Part shown: piece by piece, positions 9,612-17,973 of the stretch
How the letters are laid out: each line of letters opens with the position of its first letter
How positions within the stretch are numbered: position 1 is the first letter of the stretch
From: G963665085 sp963665085
Lineage (GTDB): Bacteria > Bacteroidota > Bacteroidia > Bacteroidales > JAAAOM01
NCBI GenBank assembly: GCA_963665085.2
Contig: CAXXXS010000001.1
Span: 4,526,001-4,590,000 of the forward strand
Direction of reading: 5' to 3'
DNA: 64,000 nt
Notes under the pieces: model-generated
What the model was told of the DNA's origin: nothing
Database searches by the model: none
Seen by the model: the letters and a program-made list of their open reading frames with translations, nothing else
Position numbers and translations under genes: made by a program

Positions 9612-12215
9612 ATGAGATGTTCAATTATTCTATTTACAGCACTATTAACAGTTATTTCAACCATTGAGGCACAAGTATACACAAAAGATATACCATACGG
9701 TTTAAAACACACTTTTGGGTTAAAAAATACAATTCCTCAGTTAGAACTCGGAAGAATTGACATAGAAAAAAATATTGAAGAGGATAAACTCTCCCCTTCT
9801 ACTCCATTGGCTTATTGTAATTACATAGACACATTAATCGACTTAAAACAAGTTGGAAACAGTGTGTCAATGGAAGATGGAAATGTTTGGACATATAAAA
9901 TATATACAGAAAATGCTACATCTATCAATTTATACCTTAATCGTTTCTTATTGCCAGAAGGTGCTAAATTATTTGTTTACGAAGAAAACAGCAGGCAATA
10001 TTTGGGAGCTTTTACACATAAAAATCAAAAATCAAATAGAACCCTGCAAATTGCGGATCTTACAGGAAATGAGCTAATCATCGAATATTTTGAGCCAACA
10101 AATGTAAATTTCGAAGGTGAAATTATCATAAAAAGTATTGGTGTTGGATACCGTGATATTAATGAGGTTTTATCTTCAGATTTTATTGATGTAAACTGCC
10201 AAGATGGCAATGAATGGCAATTAGAAAAACATGGTGTTTGTAAGATTACTTTTAAAAGCGATTTAAAAGGGTATCAATGTACTGGAACCTTAATAAACAC
10301 AACTTCTTATGATGGGACGCCCTATTTTTTAACAGCTAACCATTGTATTTCTGAAGAAAATGAAGCAAATACTGCAATAGTATATTTTAACTATGAGAAA
10401 AGCGAGTGTGAAGGCACAACTGTTGTTGCAACAAACCAGACAGTTTCAGGTGCCCAACTCACAGCTACATCTTCAAAAACTGATTTTACGTTACTTCTTT
10501 TAGATGAAACACCTCCTGCAAGTTATCAACCATATTATGCTGGCTGGAGTAGATATGAGGATAATATAAACAGTGCAATTACAATTCATCATCCCTCTGA
10601 GATGACAAAAAAAATTGCTATTGACAACGATCCTGTTACATCATATCCTTTTGTGCTAAATTGGTCTGCAACAAATAAATCGCCCACAAATTCTCACTGG
10701 CAAGTAAAATTTGATAGAGGAATAACGATTTCCGGATCTTCCGGAGGACCTTTATTAAATGAAAAAGGTCAAATAATTGGTCAATTACACGGAGGAGATG
10801 CAACTAGTGGAGTAGATTTTTATGGTAAATTATCTGAATCTTGGGATTTAAATATTGTAAACTCTCAACGTTTAAAAACTTGGTTAGATCCATTAAATAC
10901 AGATTCTATGGAAATTAGTGGATATTTTCCTGATGGAATAATTCCTGATGCTCATTTTTCAACAGACCTAAAAAGTGTCTGCTATAATTACCCCATTGAA
11001 TTTAAAAATTATTCTGTATTTGATGTCCAAAGTTATACATGGAAAGTAGATCCTCCTTATGCTCATTTTGTTAATGGAACAGACTCTAGTTCAACAAATC
11101 CTGTAATACAATTTGATAGTACAGCAACCTATACCATTAACCTACAAGCAAAAAACAATTTTGGAATTAATCAACAAATATTTACCGACTATATTGAGGC
11201 TGGAAATACTATAGAGACGAAATATAATATTGATGAAAATTCTTATTGCTTTTATGAATTTAATGATATCGAAATAGAGCCTTCCGGAGCAGTAAATTAT
11301 TATTGGCTGACAGATGATATTGATGAATATATCTCATCTACAACAGATGAAAATTCACATCTTTATCTATCTCTTACAAATGATTTAGATTCTACATATT
11401 TAGCAACGATTAAATTAATTGGAGAACAAGGGGTTTGTGTTGATACGGCTGAAATTCAATTAAATATTATCTATCCTTCAAATGATAATATTATAAATTC
11501 AACCTTTCTTGATTTTGGTGTTAATGGCCCCTTTTATAATTATTGTGCAACAACAGAAACCAATGAACCTACACCACTTATAGGTGATGACTGCGATGGG
11601 AAAAATTTCTGGTGCGATGATTATGGTTCTGGTACATTGGTGATTGAAAATACAACATGGTTCTCATTTCTGGCACCACAAAATGGAAATGTAACAATAA
11701 AAACCAGTGGGATTAATTCACAAATAGCAATTTACGAAGCTGATAAAGCTGAAGATATTATTAGTGGAAATTTAAACAAATACAGTATAGTTGCTGCAAA
11801 TGATGATTATTCAACAACAACCAACAATGCGCAAATTGATTCTGTAAATCTAACTCCAGGCAAACGGTATTGGCTTCAATTTGATGGTTATCAAGGCGAC
11901 GAAGGGAGTTTTTTTATTGAGTTGATTGATAACTTAGGGACAGATATAAACACCTATAAACTACAGGAAAATGAGTTGTTGTTTTACCCCAATCCATCGA
12001 AAGATGGTATTTTTAAAATTATGTTTACAAACGAGCAACAATATCAACGTTTTCAAGTTTACATTTACAATTTAAATGGGAAGTTAATAGGAGAAGATAT
12101 ACTTATACCATTTACTGAAAGTATTAACCTTTCAAAACTTTCCAATGGACTTTATGTTATTAAACTTATAAGCGAAAAGAATATTTATCAAACTAGAATC
12201 GCGATAATACGATAA
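9612..12215 (+). CDS. Secreted trypsin-like serine protease with T9SS sorting domain
   Basis: A predicted exported endopeptidase of 867 residues resembling lysyl endopeptidase-like proteins of Bacteroidota. A signal peptide (residues 1-20, ending IEAQ) is followed by a propeptide/beta domain. The chymotrypsin-fold catalytic region has His in YFLTANHCIS, Asp in KTDFTLLLLDE and Ser in SGSSGGPLLNEKG. Then come a PKD-like region near 445-535 (SYTWKVDPP, IQFDSTATYTINL), a further beta domain, and a C-terminal type A T9SS sorting domain (LLFYPNPSKDGIFKI to the end). It should be moved across the outer membrane by T9SS and released or anchored. It is transcribed divergently from secA. A paralogue lies at 29962-32118. 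Confidence 0.88.
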   Translation: MRCSIILFTALLTVISTIEAQVYTKDIPYGLKHTFGLKNTIPQLELGRIDIEKNIEEDKLSPSTPLAYCNYIDTLIDLKQVGNSVSMEDGNVWTYKIYTENATSINLYLNRFLLPEGAKLFVYEENSRQYLGAFTHKNQKSNRTLQIADLTGNELIIEYFEPTNVNFEGEIIIKSIGVGYRDINEVLSSDFIDVNCQDGNEWQLEKHGVCKITFKSDLKGYQCTGTLINTTSYDGTPYFLTANHCISEENEANTAIVYFNYEKSECEGTTVVATNQTVSGAQLTATSSKTDFTLLLLDETPPASYQPYYAGWSRYEDNINSAITIHHPSEMTKKIAIDNDPVTSYPFVLNWSATNKSPTNSHWQVKFDRGITISGSSGGPLLNEKGQIIGQLHGGDATSGVDFYGKLSESWDLNIVNSQRLKTWLDPLNTDSMEISGYFPDGIIPDAHFSTDLKSVCYNYPIEFKNYSVFDVQSYTWKVDPPYAHFVNGTDSSSTNPVIQFDSTATYTINLQAKNNFGINQQIFTDYIEAGNTIETKYNIDENSYCFYEFNDIEIEPSGAVNYYWLTDDIDEYISSTTDENSHLYLSLTNDLDSTYLATIKLIGEQGVCVDTAEIQLNIIYPSNDNIINSTFLDFGVNGPFYNYCATTETNEPTPLIGDDCDGKNFWCDDYGSGTLVIENTTWFSFLAPQNGNVTIKTSGINSQIAIYEADKAEDIISGNLNKYSIVAANDDYSTTTNNAQIDSVNLTPGKRYWLQFDGYQGDEGSFFIELIDNLGTDINTYKLQENELLFYPNPSKDGIFKIMFTNEQQYQRFQVYIYNLNGKLIGEDILIPFTESINLSKLSNGLYVIKLISEKNIYQTRIAIIR

Positions 12216-12231
12216 AAATTAATTAGAAAAC

Positions 12232-12756
12232 ATGAGACTATTTACAGCAATATCTTTACCTGATGCATTTATAGAAGAATTTAATCAAATGATTTCTACA
12301 TCTAGGTTACGAGGAAATTTAAATTGGACAAAACCGCAAAATCTTCATATCACTACTTGTTTTATCGGTGAAACTGACGAACCCCAAATAGACAGTAAGA
12401 TTGATAAAATAAAAGCAATAACAGAGAACACAGCAGAATTTCGATTAGATTTTAGAAACATTCTGTTGGCCCCGCCTAAAAATAAACCTTACATGCTCTG
12501 GGCTAGTTACAATTCCAATGAATCATATTTTAATCTTTGCGCCCAACTAGACAAGGATTTGTTGGATTTCAGTAAAAAATATTACTTCCCTCATGTTACT
12601 TTAGCCAGATATAAAGGATTTTTAAAATTTGACAGTTATCAAATTAAAAATACATTTCCTTCCATTGAAGTAAAAGAAATGGGTATTTGGAAATCTGAAC
12701 TTTCAAAATATGGACCTACTTATGAGAAGCTGGAAGATTTTCCTTTGAAAAATTAA
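12232..12756 (+). CDS. thpR: RNA 2',3'-cyclic phosphodiesterase ThpR
   Basis: A 2H-phosphoesterase of 174 residues, opening with the family signature MRLFTAISLPDAF. The two catalytic HxT motifs are HITTCFIG and HVTLARYKG. Family members hydrolyse 2',3'-cyclic phosphate termini of RNA and can ligate tRNA halves in vitro; the cellular role is not settled. The gene starts 16 bp after the protease gene on the same strand and its stop overlaps the convergent DUF3857 gene by four bases. Confidence 0.92.
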   Translation: MRLFTAISLPDAFIEEFNQMISTSRLRGNLNWTKPQNLHITTCFIGETDEPQIDSKIDKIKAITENTAEFRLDFRNILLAPPKNKPYMLWASYNSNESYFNLCAQLDKDLLDFSKKYYFPHVTLARYKGFLKFDSYQIKNTFPSIEVKEMGIWKSELSKYGPTYEKLEDFPLKN

Positions 12757-14303
12757 AGTAACTCTACCAAACTCTTTTCGTCGGAGTAGGTTTTTGTATT
12801 TGTGAAATCTAACCATCCGTAATCATTCTTCTTTACAGCCCATCCTTTTTGATATATTTCAGAATAAGGAACATTATTATTTGGGGCAGTCATATCAAAC
12901 AGTAAAATCTTTCCACTTATGTCCTGAACAGCTACAATAACATGATTAAATTGATTATGCGCTGGATAAGATGTTTCTAATACACCATCATATTTACTTT
13001 TTACCAATACAGGATAAGCATTTAATCCGCTACGCCTAAATAAATAAGTTAAAAGGAGGTTTAAATCTGCGCTATTCCCTTCTTCATTTTTTACTACCTT
13101 ATTTAAATCTGTACTGGTAAATGTATTGTAGTTTCCATTCCATCTTACAGATGATTTTAACTTGGCGTATATATTAATTGCTTTATCTTCACTGCTTAAA
13201 TCCTGACTTACTATATCGTCTAATATGGTAATATAATCAACATGTTTTATTAACTGTATACCAAATCTCTCATTGTTTAAGTAATTGTCATTAAATGTAT
13301 CCCATGTAGGTAATTTATAATGTATATAACCAACCGGATTTCGCTCATACCAGACTCTTGTTTTTGAAATATTTTCATAATTTTCATCCATTGCCATAAC
13401 AACCGGTTTATAGATTGGATGATTTAATCCATGCGATTCAAATAAATGAAGGGAGATCTTAGGAGAACCATCTTTAGATAGATAAAGCGGTTTATCTGTT
13501 GGAAAAGCAGGGATATCTTTATGAACAATTTTTTTCTTTCTTTCATTTATGACATATGAAACAAATCTTTTGTCTCTTGTTTGATATAAAATATTATTGC
13601 TTGAATATAGTTCTCTTAACGCCTTTTTAGTTTTTGTTGATCTTAACCAATTTAACTGATTTTCGAATTCAAGTTTTTCTGTAGGGTTTAGCTCATTTCC
13701 TTTCTTATATGTCATTAAATAGGTGAATTGTTCTGGTGTATCAAATCTAATTTCGCTCCACAATGTGGGTAATTCGTTTTGAAAAAACCAATCATCAAAA
13801 GATATTACATTTAGAGAGGCAACCTCATACTGGAATTCAAGTATTGAACCTACTTCAACACCATCGCTAAAAGTAAAAGACATTAAGGCTTTTTCATCAT
13901 CAATGATTTCTTTCGTAAATTCAAAATTTGCAAGTTTATTTATTTTCAAATTTCCTTTCTTATCAATATTGATAACTTGAGCTTTTAATTTGGTGATGTC
14001 ATCATAATCATTTTTATAGACATATGGAATCTGAAAATGTATGTAGTTTAATCCGTCTTTAGATAATATTTTTATTCGAACATGCCTTGTTATCATTGCC
14101 CTGTTCGTGATTTCAATATCACCATAATCACATAAAATTACAGCTGGAGCATCGGGAGATTCATCGTATTTTTTGAGTTGTATCTCAAAGTCATTAACCT
14201 GCCCCCACTTTATTGGTGGTTTTGAGTCGAATTTACCATAGGATGGTAATCCATAACTTGCTAAAAATACCAGGGAAAGTAATAATATATTATAAGTTTT
14301 CAT
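12753..14303 (-). CDS. DUF3857/transglutaminase-like protein lacking the catalytic Cys
   Basis: A 516-residue exported protein: signal peptide (residues 1-23), DUF3857 domain (about 50-215) and a transglutaminase-like domain (about 330-500). The canonical transglutaminase cysteine (GxCxD) is replaced: the sequence reads EEGNSADLNLLL. The His (FNHVIVAV) and Asp (LLFDMTAP) positions are kept. The protein stops soon after this domain, so it lacks the about 130-residue C-terminal beta domain found in the 650-686 residue relatives at 32976-36985. Substrate and role are unknown; catalysis is doubtful. It sits 65 bp downstream of the SiaB-like gene. Confidence 0.85.
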   Translation of the reverse strand: MKTYNILLLSLVFLASYGLPSYGKFDSKPPIKWGQVNDFEIQLKKYDESPDAPAVILCDYGDIEITNRAMITRHVRIKILSKDGLNYIHFQIPYVYKNDYDDITKLKAQVINIDKKGNLKINKLANFEFTKEIIDDEKALMSFTFSDGVEVGSILEFQYEVASLNVISFDDWFFQNELPTLWSEIRFDTPEQFTYLMTYKKGNELNPTEKLEFENQLNWLRSTKTKKALRELYSSNNILYQTRDKRFVSYVINERKKKIVHKDIPAFPTDKPLYLSKDGSPKISLHLFESHGLNHPIYKPVVMAMDENYENISKTRVWYERNPVGYIHYKLPTWDTFNDNYLNNERFGIQLIKHVDYITILDDIVSQDLSSEDKAINIYAKLKSSVRWNGNYNTFTSTDLNKVVKNEEGNSADLNLLLTYLFRRSGLNAYPVLVKSKYDGVLETSYPAHNQFNHVIVAVQDISGKILLFDMTAPNNNVPYSEIYQKGWAVKKNDYGWLDFTNTKTYSDEKSLVELL

Positions 14304-14368
14304 GGCTATAAAATTTCGATTTGAAAAATCAAAATTTATGCCAGCATAAAATAAAAGTATGAAAAGTT

Positions 14369-14917
14369 TTAAGGACTTTGTACTGTAACACCTATGGAAA
14401 AAAAAGATTTTTCTTCAGTAATAGGGGTTAATCTAATATCTATAGGATTATCAGCGGTTAAAGCAATTTGTATTAAGCCAATATTTGCACCTCCATATTC
14501 ACTTCTTGGCAACTGACGTTGTTTTCTTTTAAACTCTCTTAGCTGTTGCCTGTCAAGAGCATTAATCACATCACATTTATCTATTATAGGTATAATATCT
14601 ATATTGTTAACCATGTTTCCTGAATAGAAATTATAATTTTTTCCTTCTTGCATGATAACTAAAGAGCCTATACCAATCTTTTTATCTTGTTCTAGTTTAT
14701 TATATTCAGCAGAATAAAAGGATACGTTCTGTGCCAGCTCCATAAAAATTTTAAATATCTTTTTACTTACTGTAATATTATCTTTAAGAATGACTTTTAT
14801 ATAATTTCCCATGGAAAAAACAATATGTTCATCCCACGGACCTTTATATGATAATAGGACATTTCCTTCAAAAATATTATGATAATCGTATAAGTCGAAT
14901 TGTCTTTGTGCTTTCAT
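14369..14917 (-). CDS. SiaB family protein kinase
   Basis: A 182-residue cytoplasmic protein matching the SiaB family (DUF6272), GHKL-fold kinases that phosphorylate SiaC-type (DUF1987) partners. An N-box-like segment, ELAQNVSFYSAEYN, lies near residues 62-75, and an ADNPIDI-containing C-terminus follows. The gene for the likely substrate lies 15 bp upstream on the same strand. In Pseudomonas the SiaABCD set controls a diguanylate cyclase; no SiaA phosphatase or SiaD cyclase is encoded in this window, so the output here is unknown. Confidence 0.85.
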   Translation of the reverse strand: MKAQRQFDLYDYHNIFEGNVLLSYKGPWDEHIVFSMGNYIKVILKDNITVSKKIFKIFMELAQNVSFYSAEYNKLEQDKKIGIGSLVIMQEGKNYNFYSGNMVNNIDIIPIIDKCDVINALDRQQLREFKRKQRQLPRSEYGGANIGLIQIALTADNPIDIRLTPITEEKSFFSIGVTVQSP

Positions 14918-14932
14918 TAAAAATTTTATCGG

Positions 14933-15325
14933 TTATAAATCTTCAACAGGGATAAGATTAATATCCAGGCCAGTATCTATTTCAAAATCTTCAACTTCTT
15001 CAGGAACATCTAAATCATCTTCATCATAGTACCAATTAACAGTCAAATTTCCGCCATTATCTGAAAAACCTTTTAAAATAGTAAGCATTTCAAGCAAACT
15101 TTTGGAAGATGATGTATTGTAGTATGTTAGTTTAATATTAAATGTAATTGTTTGGGTAAATTCTGTTACAAATTTTTCTAACCATCTAATTATTGGTGAA
15201 TAAAATTCTTTTGTATCCTCTAAGTAAGATTCACCCTCAATTTCCAGAACGCCAGTTTCAGCATTAAAATTTACTGTTGGGATATAAAAATTATCAGCAA
15301 GACCTTTGACTATAAAATTTTCCAT
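14933..15325 (-). CDS. SiaC family (DUF1987) regulatory phosphoprotein
   Basis: A 130-residue protein of the DUF1987/SiaC family, with a STAS-like role in a partner switch. The conserved segment LTYYNTSSSKSLLEML contains Thr71, which aligns with the threonine phosphorylated by SiaB in Pseudomonas SiaC. The acidic C-terminus (EDFEIDTGLDINLIPVEDL) is usual for the family. It is adjacent to its probable kinase (15-bp gap). Assignment rests on the domain pattern and the pairing; the effector is not identified. Confidence 0.87.
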   Translation of the reverse strand: MENFIVKGLADNFYIPTVNFNAETGVLEIEGESYLEDTKEFYSPIIRWLEKFVTEFTQTITFNIKLTYYNTSSSKSLLEMLTILKGFSDNGGNLTVNWYYDEDDLDVPEEVEDFEIDTGLDINLIPVEDL

Positions 15326-15388
15326 TCTTAGTTAAAAGGATTAAACAACATGTATCTTAAAATTATAATAATTATCTGTATTTAAAAA

Positions 15389-16258
15389 CTATAAATGTGA
15401 ACTAATAGCATATGAATACATCTCTGTAACTGTGTTCAATATATTAAACAATTCATTATCCAGGGAATCAAAATCATTATGGTTTTCAACACCTTTTATT
15501 GGCATTTTCAGTTTAAACAATTCTGTGTCCAATTCCTTCCATTTATAAACAGTTTCATTACCTTTTTTGAATGAAGACAACCATGTATCCATTAATACAT
15601 CATATCTTTCAAGAAGAATTGTTCCTTTTTCATCAATGGATATGTCAATATGGATTTTTAATGCTGCATCTACTTTGTTTGCAGCAGCTACCTTAGCCAT
15701 ATCCTGGTCAAATTCTTCTTTTGCGTAATAATCTAATCCAATTGGTAAGGATTTCATTCCACTGGTACTTACCAAAAAATTATTTTCTGAAGTTGGTTCC
15801 AGTATTTCTTCACCTTTATATTCTTCAAATTCATTGTTTGCCAATCCATTATCAATAAAGGTTGGATTAGAAATAATATTTTCTTTGTCAGTAGGAAATA
15901 ATCCGTTATCGGTTAGCATTTTATTAAATCTGCCATATAAAACATCCAATAAAGACTCAAAATAATTAGCACCTACTTTTTTAAGGTATTCTGGGTATTT
16001 CTTTTTATATAATTCAGCAAAATCATCAGATGAAGTATATTTAAATGAATAGATATTATCCGCTAGTTTAATATTTGCAGTGAATTCAATAATCTGTAGA
16101 TGTTCAACATTATGTTTTAGCAGATAGTCTGGATTCTCTTCAACAATTTTCTTGTATATCTTTTTTGTTTCCAGGAACTTATCTAAATCAAAATTGATTT
16201 GGGATTTCGCAGCAATAAAACAAAAAGAAACAAAAAACAATAAATAGATCTTTTTCAT
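15389..16258 (-). CDS. Secreted protein of unknown function
   Basis: I do not recognise this 289-residue protein. Start chosen at MKKIYLLFFV (16258), since this gives a clean signal peptide ending near AAKSQ; an in-frame Met seven codons upstream would bury it. The mature part is alpha/beta, rich in Lys, Glu and Asp, with no cysteine cluster or recognised motif; it includes repeated references to long helices (IKLADNIYSFKYTSSDDFAE, LYKKKYPEYLKKVG). It lies 63 bp upstream of the SiaC-like gene on the same strand and could be its operon leader gene. Periplasmic location is inferred. Confidence 0.6.
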   Translation of the reverse strand: MKKIYLLFFVSFCFIAAKSQINFDLDKFLETKKIYKKIVEENPDYLLKHNVEHLQIIEFTANIKLADNIYSFKYTSSDDFAELYKKKYPEYLKKVGANYFESLLDVLYGRFNKMLTDNGLFPTDKENIISNPTFIDNGLANNEFEEYKGEEILEPTSENNFLVSTSGMKSLPIGLDYYAKEEFDQDMAKVAAANKVDAALKIHIDISIDEKGTILLERYDVLMDTWLSSFKKGNETVYKWKELDTELFKLKMPIKGVENHNDFDSLDNELFNILNTVTEMYSYAISSHL

Positions 16259-16419
16259 AACGAGCTTATTAAAACACATATATAATTTACCAATAAATTC
16301 TTAAAAAGGGAAATTTAGATTACGAAAAAGCGACAGTAAGAATAAAATTCATTTGAACAGTTATTCTAGAGAAATATGTCATATTTAACGAGATAAAAAA
16401 TCTTTTGTTTCGTTACTAA

Positions 16420-17346
16420 CTAATAGTTTACAATTAAAAGTTCATTAATATTTCCTCTTTTATCTGCTTTAGAATTAATAAAGCGTTTAGCAGGAATTCT
16501 CTTAATTGTATAATCACTATACAAGTCATCAAAAAAAGTATCGTTTTTATTTGTATTCTTTGGGTCAGAGTTTGAAAGCATTAGTTTTCCGCCATTGTTA
16601 TTTAAAACGGTATATATTTTACTTAACTCTATCTGGTCTGCGTCCGTAAAACTATTTTTACTATATGATGTAAAATTAGAAGAATTACTAATGGGCCTGT
16701 ATGGAGGATCAAAATAAACAAATGATCTTGGTAAGAAACCTTTTGAAATTTCACAAAAATCTTTTTGTTCAATTTTTACATTCTGTAGGGTTGTAGAAAC
16801 ATTTTTTAAATTTTCAGGGTCGTATATTTTAGGATTTTTATAGTCCCCAAATGGCGTGTTAAATTCACCTTTTAAATTTAACCTAAACAATCCATTGAAG
16901 CAGGTTTTATTAAGGAAAATAAGTTTTGACGTTCTCTTTATCCAACTCTTATTATATTTAGATAAATTAATATTATTGGATTCTATGTTATAATCAAGTC
17001 TTACTGAATAAAAATATTTTTTTCTTTCTTCCTTTTCTAATGCAAAATACTGATTTTGAATAAATTCTAATTCTTTGATAAGATCATCAACATTGTTTTT
17101 AATAACATTATAGGATAATATCAAGTCAATATTTGTGTCAGATAAAAATATATTTTTAAAAGAATATTTTGTTGATAAATAGAAAAATAAAGCCCCACTT
17201 CCGAGGAATGGCTCATAATAATTTTCAATCTGTCCAGCTAATAATTCTTCTGGTAGATTCTTTTCTAAGATGGGTATTAACTGTCTTTTTCCACCAGCCC
17301 ATTTGAGAAACGGACGTGCTACTTGCATATTAGTTTGTTCTGCCAA
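16420..17346 (-). CDS. Dam-type DNA adenine N6-methyltransferase
   Basis: A class alpha amino-methyltransferase of 308 residues, related to Dam and M.DpnIIA. The SAM-binding motif I region is RPFLKWAGGKRQL (residues 11-23) with EPFLGSGALFFYL, and the catalytic motif IV is VYFDPPYRP near residue 218. The product methylates adenine N6 in a short target. GATC is likely by family, but the target recognition region cannot be read with confidence. It starts four bases after the YdcF-like gene, the last gene of an apparent operon with the decarboxylase subunits. No restriction endonuclease is adjacent, so it looks like a solitary methylase. Confidence 0.9.
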   Translation of the reverse strand: MAEQTNMQVARPFLKWAGGKRQLIPILEKNLPEELLAGQIENYYEPFLGSGALFFYLSTKYSFKNIFLSDTNIDLILSYNVIKNNVDDLIKELEFIQNQYFALEKEERKKYFYSVRLDYNIESNNINLSKYNKSWIKRTSKLIFLNKTCFNGLFRLNLKGEFNTPFGDYKNPKIYDPENLKNVSTTLQNVKIEQKDFCEISKGFLPRSFVYFDPPYRPISNSSNFTSYSKNSFTDADQIELSKIYTVLNNNGGKLMLSNSDPKNTNKNDTFFDDLYSDYTIKRIPAKRFINSKADKRGNINELLIVNY

Positions 17347-17350
17347 TTTA

Positions 17351-17965
17351 TTATAAATCTCTTGTATTTAAATAGTTTAACACATCTTCAGTAGATGCTA
17401 AATCTCCTTTCATCTGGTATTTTTTTATTCTTTCCAATTCATCATAAATTAATTCCCTGGCAACTTTGCGTAAAATATCTTGAGAATGGGTTACTGTTTT
17501 GTTCCAATCAAAATTAATAACAGGACAATTATACAATTTAATATTGACTTTTAGTTCTTTAACAATTGTTACCATAGTCATAAATGCTCTGATTTGATGA
17601 AATGGAACGGATACAATAAGATTATTTAGAAACTGTAATTGATTTATAGTTTGAATATATGCAATAGATTCATTTCTGGTGTGAAGCATGTTTTCGTCAA
17701 TTGGTTTGGCTATGATAATATCTGTTTTCTTTACGCCATTTTTTTGAAGAAGCCTCTTATATTCGTTTACACCAACATAACCACTAATTTTTCTTGCTCC
17801 ATTTATTACAATAGGCACATTTTTTTTAAGATAAATTTCGCAGGCTTTATCAATAACATATTTATAATTATCAATAGAATGGGCAAAAACAGAAAGGCTT
17901 TGAAAAGAAAAATCCGGGTATTTTTCAGAAAATACCCGGATTATCAATTCATTTAAATTCTGCAT
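17351..17965 (-). CDS. YdcF-like (DUF218) protein
   Basis: A 204-residue soluble protein with the DUF218/YdcF layout: an N-terminal strand-helix unit (FAHSIDNYKYVIDKACEIYL), a P-I-V-I-N-G-A strand in place of the usual SGG motif, a V-x-x-x-x-I-I-I strand before HTRNESIAYI (counterpart of the TxEN motif), and a VSVPFHQIRAFMT segment (counterpart of YHxxRA). No signal peptide or membrane segment is visible, unlike SanA/ElyC. E. coli YdcF binds S-adenosylmethionine; whether this divergent member does so is unknown. It starts 8 bp after the decarboxylase beta subunit and ends 4 bp before the Dam-type methylase, so it is almost certainly co-transcribed with both. Confidence 0.7.
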   Translation of the reverse strand: MQNLNELIIRVFSEKYPDFSFQSLSVFAHSIDNYKYVIDKACEIYLKKNVPIVINGARKISGYVGVNEYKRLLQKNGVKKTDIIIAKPIDENMLHTRNESIAYIQTINQLQFLNNLIVSVPFHQIRAFMTMVTIVKELKVNIKLYNCPVINFDWNKTVTHSQDILRKVARELIYDELERIKKYQMKGDLASTEDVLNYLNTRDL

Positions 17966-17973
17966 AAATTCTT

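Noticed and set aside
17351..17965. Possible DpnII-type restriction endonuclease paired with the Dam-type methylase
   Set aside because: The sequence follows the DUF218/YdcF pattern and shows no PD-(D/E)XK motif, so a restriction-modification system is not supported.
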